This document shows positions 1-5,139 of a DNA stretch of 13,131 nt, one piece after another (position 1 is the stretch's first letter; every line of letters starts with the position of its first letter). The notes under the pieces are model-generated. The model was not told the origin of the DNA. It did not search any database and saw only the letters and a program-made list of their open reading frames with translations. The DNA lies in assembly GCA_023459095.1 (NCBI GenBank), contig JAEWVQ010000153.1:1-13131 (forward strand). Reading direction: 5' to 3'. Origin of the DNA: Pseudomonadota bacterium (GTDB lineage Bacteria; Pseudomonadota; Gammaproteobacteria; Burkholderiales; Rhodocyclaceae). The translations under genes were made by a program, and so were the position numbers.

Positions 1-1
1 G

Positions 2-6
2 GGAGG
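2..6 (+). promoter_or_regulatory. Ribosome binding site of cheR
   Basis: GGAGG lies five bases before an ATG at 12. The same frame has a GTG at 6, but that codon overlaps the site itself and could not use it. The site therefore decides the start in favour of ATG 12. Confidence 0.75.
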
Positions 7-11
7 TGGCG

Positions 12-980
12 ATGTCGTTCGATGATGGCGGGCGGCCGCGCCGTGCGCCGCTGCCGCCGCTTGCGCGGCCGGCGCCGTTGCGGCCCGAGCCTTCGCCACC
101 GCTGGCATCGGGGAGCGGGGCCGCGGGGGGCGTCGTCGTGCCGCCGCGGCTGGGGGGCTTGCGCGAGCGCGAGTTCGAACTCACCGCGGCCGACTTCGAG
201 CGTATCCGCAAGCTCATCCACCAGCATGCCGGCATCGCGCTGTCGCCGGCGAAGCAGGACATGGTCTACAGCCGCCTGGCGCGGCGTCTGCGGGCCTGCG
301 GCGACACCACCTTCGCGCAGTACCTCGCGCGCCTGGAGCGCGACCGCGGCGAGTGGGAGACCTTCGTCAACTCGCTGACCACCAACCTGACCTCGTTCTT
401 TCGCGAGGCGCACCATTTCGACATCCTCGCCGGGCATCTCAAGGGCATCGCCGAAAAGCGTCCGCTGCGCATCTGGTGCAGCGCCGCGTCCACCGGCGAG
501 GAGCCCTATTCGCTGGCGATCACCGCTTGCGAGGCCTTCGACAGCCTGAATCCGCCGGTGCAGATCGTCGCCAGCGACATCGACACCTCGGTGCTCGCCC
601 ACGGCGAGGCCGGCCTCTATCGCGAAGACCGGGTCGAGCGCCTCAGCGCCGAGCGCCGCCGGCGTTTCTTCACCGCCGGCACGCAGCCGGGCACGGTGAG
701 CGTGCGCCCCGAACTGCGCAGGTTGATCACCTTCCGGCGCATCAACCTGCTCGATCCGGTGTGGGCGGTGCAGGGGCCGCTCGACGCGATCTTCTGCCGC
801 AACGTCATGATCTATTTCGACAAGCCGACCCAGCACGCCATCCTCAAGCGTTTCGTGCCGCTGCTGCGCCCCGAGGGCCTGCTGTTCGCCGGGCACTCGG
901 AGAGCTTCATGCATGCCGCCGAGTTGTTCCGTTCCCGTGGGCGGACGGTGTATCAGCGCGCCGATTCCGGCGTCCGCTGA
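12..980 (+). CDS. cheR: CheR, chemotaxis receptor glutamate methyltransferase
   Basis: Cytoplasmic S-adenosylmethionine-dependent enzyme that methylates glutamates on chemoreceptors during adaptation. The 322-residue product has a low-complexity Pro/Ala/Arg-rich stretch (about residues 8-50) that standard CheR (about 270-290 aa) lacks. The helical CheR N-domain follows (about 56-130), with the family motif TTNLTSFFREAHHF at 123-136. The methyltransferase domain shows the SAM loop WCSAASTGEEPYSLA (155-169), the acidic VASDIDTSVL (186-195) and FCRNVMIYFDKPTQ (261-274), and ends with LLFAGHSESF. ATG 12 is chosen because of the GGAGG just upstream. The gene lies 10 bases before cheB, so the two are probably cotranscribed and translationally coupled. 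The promoter must lie left of the window. The family call is secure. The role of the N-terminal extension is unknown; it may be only a flexible tether. Confidence 0.95.
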   Translation: MSFDDGGRPRRAPLPPLARPAPLRPEPSPPLASGSGAAGGVVVPPRLGGLREREFELTAADFERIRKLIHQHAGIALSPAKQDMVYSRLARRLRACGDTTFAQYLARLERDRGEWETFVNSLTTNLTSFFREAHHFDILAGHLKGIAEKRPLRIWCSAASTGEEPYSLAITACEAFDSLNPPVQIVASDIDTSVLAHGEAGLYREDRVERLSAERRRRFFTAGTQPGTVSVRPELRRLITFRRINLLDPVWAVQGPLDAIFCRNVMIYFDKPTQHAILKRFVPLLRPEGLLFAGHSESFMHAAELFRSRGRTVYQRADSGVR

Positions 981-990
981 GCCGCGCGCG

Positions 991-1608
991 ATGCTCAACC
1001 TGCCGCCGTCCGGGCGGATCGTGTTCATCGGCGCTTCCACCGGGGGCACCGAGGCGATCAAGGAGGTGCTGCTCGGATTGCCCGCCGGCTTTGCCCCGGT
1101 GCTGATCGTGCAGCACATGCCCGAGATGTTCACCGGCTCGTTCGCGCGCCGCCTGGACAGCCTGTGCGCGCTCCACGTCAAGGAGGCCGAGGCCGGCGAG
1201 GCGGTGCGCGCCGGCACCGTCTATGTGGCGCCCGGACATTCCCATCTGTCGATCCGGCGGACCCCGTCCGGCTACCAGTGCGTGCTCGAACGTTCGGAGC
1301 CGGTCAACCGTCATCGTCCGGCGGTGGATGTGCTGTTCCATTCCGCCGCGACCGAAATCGGCGGCGCCGCGCTCGGCGTGCTGCTCACCGGCATGGGCAA
1401 GGACGGCGCCGCCGGCCTGCTGGCGATGCGCCGGCGCGGCGCGTGGACGGTGGCGCAGGATCAGGCCTCGTCGGTGGTGTATGGCATGCCGCGGGAAGCA
1501 GTCAACCTGGGCGCGGCGTGCGCGGTGCTGCCGCTGGGCGGGATCGCCGCCGCGCTGGTGCAGCAGGCAGGTGCCGTGGCGGCGCGGCTGCCGGAGGGCG
1601 GGCGCTGA
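991..1608 (+). CDS. cheB: Stand-alone CheB methylesterase domain (no receiver domain)
   Basis: Hydrolyses glutamyl methyl esters on chemoreceptors and opposes CheR; many family members also deamidate glutamine. The 205-residue product is only the catalytic domain; canonical CheB is about 350 aa with an N-terminal receiver. All catalytic residues are present: Ser16 in GASTGG, His42 in VQHMP and Asp138 in LTGMGKDG. Their spacings (26 and 96 residues) equal those of Salmonella Ser164-His190-Asp286. The late motif SSVVYGMPREA is also intact. The reading frame extends upstream only to an ATG at 913 inside cheR, so a receiver has not been missed. I start at ATG 991, 10 bases after the cheR stop, where the protein begins just before the first beta strand. 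No clear Shine-Dalgarno is seen, which fits coupling to cheR. Without a receiver it cannot be activated by CheA phosphotransfer in the usual way. Confidence 0.92.
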   Translation: MLNLPPSGRIVFIGASTGGTEAIKEVLLGLPAGFAPVLIVQHMPEMFTGSFARRLDSLCALHVKEAEAGEAVRAGTVYVAPGHSHLSIRRTPSGYQCVLERSEPVNRHRPAVDVLFHSAATEIGGAALGVLLTGMGKDGAAGLLAMRRRGAWTVAQDQASSVVYGMPREAVNLGAACAVLPLGGIAAALVQQAGAVAARLPEGGR

Positions 1609-1647
1609 TGCGAGAATGCCGCGCCGCGAGGTGCGATCGGCGTGCGC

Positions 1648-1674
1648 TAAAGTCTGTCTGCCGCCGGTCGATAA
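1648..1674 (+). promoter_or_regulatory. Sigma-28 (FliA) flagellar-class promoter
   Basis: TAAAGTCT at 1648-1655, exactly 11 bases, then GTCGATAA at 1667-1674. The enteric sigma-28 consensus is TAAAGTTT-N11-GCCGATAA, so each element matches 7 of 8 with ideal spacing. Transcription would start near 1681, about 57 bases before the first cheV. It sits in the 129-bp gap after cheB and would put cheV-cheV-cheY-cheZ-cheA under late flagellar control. Confidence 0.85.
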
Positions 1675-1737
1675 GAATGAAACATGATGCTACCGGTCGC
1701 ATGGACCGGGCTGCCGCCGCCCGACGCGGAGAGTGAA

Positions 1738-2709
1738 ATGTCCGACCTATTGAAAAATATCGATGCCCGTACCCGGCTTGCGGGCACCAACAAGCTCGAG
1801 ATCCTGCTGTTTACGCTCGGGACGGATCCGCGTACCGGGCGTCGCGAGACTTTCGGCATCAACGTGTTCAAGGTGCGCGAGGTCATGCGTACGCCGACGA
1901 TCACCGCGGCGCCGGACATGCCGGCCTCGGTCGAGGGCATGGTCAGCCTGCGCGGCGTGCTCGTGCCGGTGGTCGATCTCGCCCGCTACGTGGGCATCGG
2001 CACCGAGGCTTCGCGCGAGATCATGATCGTCACCGAGTACAACGGCCACACCCAGGGCTTTCTGGTCGAGGCGGTCGATACCATCCTGCGCCTGGACTGG
2101 GCGCAGATGCGGGTGCCGCCGGAGATGCTCACCGCCAACATGGGCGGGCTGGTGACCGCAGTGACCGAGTTGCCGGGCAACAAGCTGGTGATGATGCTCG
2201 ACGTCGAGAAGGTGTTGTCGGAGACCACGCGCTACGACGACAGCTTCCTGTTCAAGGACATCGAACCGATCGAGGACGGGGGGCAGCTCACCGTGTTTTT
2301 TGCCGACGACTCGTCGGTGGCGCGCAAGCAGATCACCCAGACCCTGGAGATCCTCGGCCTGCGCCACGTCGGCGCGGTCAATGGCCGTGCGGCGTGGGAG
2401 GAACTCAAGAAGGTCGCCGCCCATGCCGAGGCCACCGGGCGTCGCGTGCGCGATCTGGTCAGTCTGGTGCTGACCGACGTCGAGATGCCGGAAATGGACG
2501 GCTACATCCTGACCAAGCACGTCAAGTCCGACCCGCGCTTCGAGGGCGTGCCGGTGATCATGCATTCCTCGCTGTCGGGGATGTCGAACCAGCAGCTCGG
2601 CAAGTCGGTCGGCGTCGATGCCTACGTGCCCAAGTTCGAACCCCAGCGCCTCGCGCAGACCCTGCGCCGGCTGCTCAGCCGCGACGGCGCGGCGCTGGAT
2701 TCGGAATAA
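1738..2709 (+). CDS. cheV: CheV-type coupling protein, CheW domain plus receiver (first copy)
   Basis: CheV proteins link chemoreceptors to CheA through a CheW-like domain and carry a receiver that CheA can phosphorylate, which tunes coupling or acts as a phosphate sink. The 323-residue product has the CheW-like domain at about 15-165 (FGINVFKVREV at 39-49, SLRGVLVPVVDLA at 70-82, MIVTEYNGHTQGFLVE at 96-111). The receiver spans about 183-315, with the acidic pair Asp190/Asp191, phospho-acceptor Asp247 in LTDVEMPEMDGY, the serine switch position in IMHSSLS and Lys299. The frame opens upstream at 1684, but ATG 1738 is preferred: GGAGAG lies at 1728-1733 and the sequence aligns with the start of other CheVs. 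It is the first gene after the sigma-28 promoter. It is clearly paralogous to the next gene. Confidence 0.94.
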   Translation: MSDLLKNIDARTRLAGTNKLEILLFTLGTDPRTGRRETFGINVFKVREVMRTPTITAAPDMPASVEGMVSLRGVLVPVVDLARYVGIGTEASREIMIVTEYNGHTQGFLVEAVDTILRLDWAQMRVPPEMLTANMGGLVTAVTELPGNKLVMMLDVEKVLSETTRYDDSFLFKDIEPIEDGGQLTVFFADDSSVARKQITQTLEILGLRHVGAVNGRAAWEELKKVAAHAEATGRRVRDLVSLVLTDVEMPEMDGYILTKHVKSDPRFEGVPVIMHSSLSGMSNQQLGKSVGVDAYVPKFEPQRLAQTLRRLLSRDGAALDSE

Positions 2710-2739
2710 GGCGGGAACTCAGGAACAGGAACGCGCACC

Positions 2740-3696
2740 ATGCTCAATCTCGACAACAAGGACACCGCGCTGCTCGACACCGTCGACGGCCGCACCATGC
2801 TCGCCGGCTCCAACCGGATGGAGATCCTGCTGTTCTCGCTCGGCACCAGTGAGACCTTCGGCATCAACGTCTTCAAGGTCCGCGAGGTCTCCAAGACCCC
2901 GTTCATCACCAAGGCACCGAACATGCCGGCCGGGGTCGAGGGCCTGATCTCGCTGCGCGGCAACGTCATCCCGGTGCTGTCGCTGGCCAAGTCCATGGGC
3001 CTCGCCCGGCCCGGCGCCGCGCTCGGCGGCTCGATGATGGTCACCGAGTACAGCAAGCGCACGCTTGGCTTCCTGGTCGAGGAGGTCGATCGCATCATTC
3101 GCGTCGAATGGGACAAGGTGCGCACCCCGGACAACGTGTCGTCGAGCGTGCATAACTTCATCACCGCGATCACCGAGCTGTCCGACGGGAAGCTGGTGTC
3201 CATCCTCGACGTCGAGACCATCCTCGCCAACACCTTCGGCGAGGCCGTGGTCGGCAACATTGCGCCGATTTCGGGCGGGCACGAGGTCAATGTGTTCTTC
3301 GTCGACGACTCGGCGGTGGCACGACGCAAGATCTCCGAAGTGCTCGACAAGCTCGGCGTGCGCCACAAGCATGCGCAGAACGGGCTGGAGGCTTGGACCC
3401 GGCTCGAGGGCATGGCCTCGCATGCGCAGCAGATGGGGCGCAGCGTGGCCGAGGAAATCGACCTCATCATGGTCGATGCCGAGATGCCCGAAATGGATGG
3501 CTACGTGCTCACCCGCAACATCAAGAGCGATGCCCGCTTCGAGGGCATCCCGGTGGTGATGCACTCGTCGCTGTCCTCCGAGGCCAACCGGGCGATGGGC
3601 AAACGCGTCGGTGTCGACTCCTACGTGGCAAAATTCGACGCCGACGTGCTGGCCGACACCCTGCGCCCCCTGCTGCAGCGGGCACGGCAGATCTGA
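2740..3696 (+). CDS. cheV: CheV-type coupling protein, CheW domain plus receiver (second copy)
   Basis: Second CheW-receiver fusion, 318 residues, 30 bases after the first. The CheW-like domain runs about 20-170 with FGINVFKVREV at 40-50, SLRGNVIPVLSLA at 71-83 and MVTEYSKRTLGFLVEEV at 100-116. The receiver spans about 183-312 with Asp189/Asp190, phospho-acceptor Asp246 in IMVDAEMPEMDGY, VMHSSLS and Lys298. Aligned by eye with the first copy, the domains are collinear and the longest identical blocks fall in the coupling motif and around the phosphorylation site. It lacks the short insert after LFTLGT that the first copy has, and its N-terminus differs. AGGA elements at 2721-2730 sit 9 bases before the ATG. 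Both copies keep every receiver residue needed for phosphorylation, so neither looks decayed. How the two divide receptors between them cannot be told from sequence. Confidence 0.94.
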   Translation: MLNLDNKDTALLDTVDGRTMLAGSNRMEILLFSLGTSETFGINVFKVREVSKTPFITKAPNMPAGVEGLISLRGNVIPVLSLAKSMGLARPGAALGGSMMVTEYSKRTLGFLVEEVDRIIRVEWDKVRTPDNVSSSVHNFITAITELSDGKLVSILDVETILANTFGEAVVGNIAPISGGHEVNVFFVDDSAVARRKISEVLDKLGVRHKHAQNGLEAWTRLEGMASHAQQMGRSVAEEIDLIMVDAEMPEMDGYVLTRNIKSDARFEGIPVVMHSSLSSEANRAMGKRVGVDSYVAKFDADVLADTLRPLLQRARQI

Positions 3697-3728
3697 GCCG
3701 GCAGGCCTGAAGAAATACGGAGACCCAC

Positions 3729-4130
3729 ATGTCCGACCCCAAAACCAAGTTTCTCGTCGTCGATGATTTCTCCACGATGCGCCGCATCGTCCGCAACCTG
3801 CTGAAGGAACTCGGCTACACCAACGTCGATGAGGCCGAAGACGGCGCGGTGGCACTGCAAAAGCTCAACAGCGCGCAGTTCGATTTCGTCGTCACCGACT
3901 GGAACATGCCGAACATGGATGGTCTGACCCTGCTCCAGACCATCCGTCAGACACCGCACCTCAAGCATCTGCCGGTGCTGATGATCACCGCCGAGGCGAA
4001 GAAGGAAAACATCATCGCCGCCGCCCAGGCCGGCGCCAGCGGCTACATCGTGAAGCCGTTCACCGCCGCGACGATGGCGGAAAAGATGCAGAAGATCTTC
4101 GAAAAGCTCGGCAAGAGCGCGACCGCCTGA
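3729..4130 (+). CDS. cheY: CheY, chemotaxis response regulator
   Basis: Single-domain receiver that carries phosphate from CheA to the flagellar switch protein FliM. At 133 residues it has the standard CheY residues at the same numbers as the E. coli protein: Asp12/Asp13, phospho-acceptor Asp57 in VTDWNMPNMDG, Thr87 in MITAEAKKE, Tyr106 and Lys109 in GYIVKPFT. There is no output domain. CGGAGA at 3718-3723 gives a good ribosome binding site five bases before ATG 3729. It lies 32 bases after the second cheV and 35 bases before cheZ, the phosphatase that acts on it. A 7-bp stem surrounds its stop codon (listed separately). Confidence 0.96.
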   Translation: MSDPKTKFLVVDDFSTMRRIVRNLLKELGYTNVDEAEDGAVALQKLNSAQFDFVVTDWNMPNMDGLTLLQTIRQTPHLKHLPVLMITAEAKKENIIAAAQAGASGYIVKPFTAATMAEKMQKIFEKLGKSATA

Positions 4131-4139
4131 GCGCGGTCG
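4120..4139 (+). other. Intercistronic hairpin over the cheY stop codon
   Basis: CGACCGC at 4120-4126 and its exact reverse complement GCGGTCG at 4133-4139, with a 6-nt loop containing the TGA stop of cheY. There is no T tract, so it is not an obvious terminator. It could affect mRNA stability or cheZ translation. In DNA this GC-rich, chance occurrence is possible. Confidence 0.4.
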
Positions 4140-4165
4140 AACCGGAAACAGGGAGCCAGCAGAAC

Positions 4166-5050
4166 ATGGCGAAGCGGACGAAAATGGACGAATCGAGCGA
4201 CTCCGACGAGTTGCAGGCGTTGTTCGACAGCATCGCGTCGACCACCGCCGAAGCCCCGGTCGCGCCGGCTGCGCCGGTCGCGGCGGCGGTGGCCGCACCC
4301 GAACGTGCCGCCACCGGCGACAACGATGAACTTCAGGCGCTGTTCGACGCCGTTGCGGCCGAATTCAGCGAACCCGAGGCTGCGCCTGCCGCACCGCCGA
4401 GCGCAGCGGCGCCCGTCGCGGCCAGCGCTGCCCACCCCGAGCACAGTTGCGAAGCCGTTTTCACCCGGATAGGCCAGATGACCCGTCAGGTCCACGACAC
4501 CCTGCGCGAACTCGGCGTCGACAGCGCCCTGCAGGAGGTCGCCGAAGCCATGCCCGACACGCGCGAGCGCCTCAGCTACATCGCGCAGATGACCGAACAG
4601 GCCGCCAGCCGCGTGCTCAACGCCACCGACATCGCGCGCCCGATCCAGGACAAGGTCGAGGCCGGTGCCGAGGCGCTGCGCGCGAAGTGGGACCGTCTCT
4701 ACGCCAATCAGCTGTCGGTCGACGAGTTCAAGGCGCTCGCCGAGGAGACCCGCGGTTTTCTCGCGCAGGCCGCCGACAGCAGCCGGGCGACCAATGCCCA
4801 GCTGATGGAAATCATGATGGCGCAGGACTTCCAGGATCTCACCGGGCAGGTGATCAAGAAGGTGGTGGACATGGCCAACACCCTCGAGAGCCAGTTGCTG
4901 CAGGTGCTGCTCGAGGTCACCCCGCCGGAAAAACGTTCGCTCAAGCACAGCGGGCTGATGAACGGGCCGGTGGTGAGCAGCAGCGGGCGCGACGATGTCG
5001 TGACCAGCCAGGGCCAGGTCGACGACCTGCTCGAAAGCCTGGGGTTCTGA
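4166..5050 (+). CDS. cheZ: CheZ, CheY-P phosphatase with an extended N-terminus
   Basis: Speeds removal of phosphate from CheY-P and so ends the tumble or reversal signal. The conserved core (about 95-250) follows the E. coli protein closely, including RIGQMTR, TLRELGVDSALQEVAEA, QMTEQAASRVLNA and LMEIMMAQDFQDLTGQVIKK. Within the last motif Asp224 and Gln228 (DLTGQ) correspond to catalytic Asp143 and Gln147. The C-terminus VDDLLESLGF is the CheY-binding tail. The product has 294 residues; the E. coli protein has 214. The extra length is an Ala/Pro-rich N-terminal region of about 80 residues with two copies of DELQALFD (14-21 and 54-61). AGGGAG at 4150-4155 supports ATG 4166; an ATG at 4184 would remove only six residues and keep both repeats. 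It lies between cheY and cheA in the sigma-28-driven operon. Confidence 0.95.
   Translation: MAKRTKMDESSDSDELQALFDSIASTTAEAPVAPAAPVAAAVAAPERAATGDNDELQALFDAVAAEFSEPEAAPAAPPSAAAPVAASAAHPEHSCEAVFTRIGQMTRQVHDTLRELGVDSALQEVAEAMPDTRERLSYIAQMTEQAASRVLNATDIARPIQDKVEAGAEALRAKWDRLYANQLSVDEFKALAEETRGFLAQAADSSRATNAQLMEIMMAQDFQDLTGQVIKKVVDMANTLESQLLQVLLEVTPPEKRSLKHSGLMNGPVVSSSGRDDVVTSQGQVDDLLESLGF
4205..4357 (+). repeat. Tandem coding repeat DELQALFD-x-[IV]-A in CheZ
   Basis: Codons 14-24 (4205-4237) and 54-64 (4325-4357) encode DELQALFDSIA and DELQALFDAVA, 40 residues apart and joined by Ala/Pro-rich sequence. The DNA differs at synonymous positions (gagttgcaggcgttg against gaacttcaggcgctg), so the peptide, rather than the DNA, is being conserved. 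Confidence 0.8.
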
Positions 5051-5060
5051 AACCCACCAG

Positions 5061-5090
5061 CCTGCGCCGGCATTGCCGGCCGGGCGCAGG
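5061..5090 (+). other. GC-rich hairpin between cheZ and cheA
   Basis: CCTGCGCC at 5061-5068 is the exact reverse complement of GGCGCAGG at 5083-5090. An alternative inner pairing is GCCGGC-ATT-GCCGGC at 5066-5080. No T run follows, so it is more likely an mRNA-processing, stability or attenuation element than a full terminator. It fills much of the 89-base gap before cheA. Confidence 0.45.
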
Positions 5091-5139
5091 CGGGCGCGTT
5101 GTCGCCCCGTCGTGAACAAGAACTTGGAGCGTTAGCGCC

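Noticed and set aside
913..990. Earlier ATG start for cheB inside cheR
   Set aside because: It would add 26 residues with no resemblance to CheB or to a receiver, and it overlaps cheR coding sequence; ATG 991 gives the normal domain start.
1609..1660. Possible terminator after cheB
   Set aside because: Only a 5-bp CGCCG/CGGCG pairing with a long loop and no T tract; not enough to call.
1684..1737. Upstream start for the first cheV
   Set aside because: The extra 18 residues (MMLPVAWTGLPPPDAE...) do not match CheV, and the GGAGAG site points to ATG 1738. The sigma-28 start near 1681 would also leave the earlier ATG almost without a leader.
2719..3855. Long reverse-strand open frame over the second cheV and cheY
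   Set aside because: It is antisense to clear genes, its protein is rich in His, Arg and Gly in the manner of mirrored GC-rich codons, and it shows no domain.
4043..5119. Long reverse-strand open frame over cheZ
   Set aside because: It is antisense to the well-supported cheZ; its composition is that of a GC-rich shadow frame.
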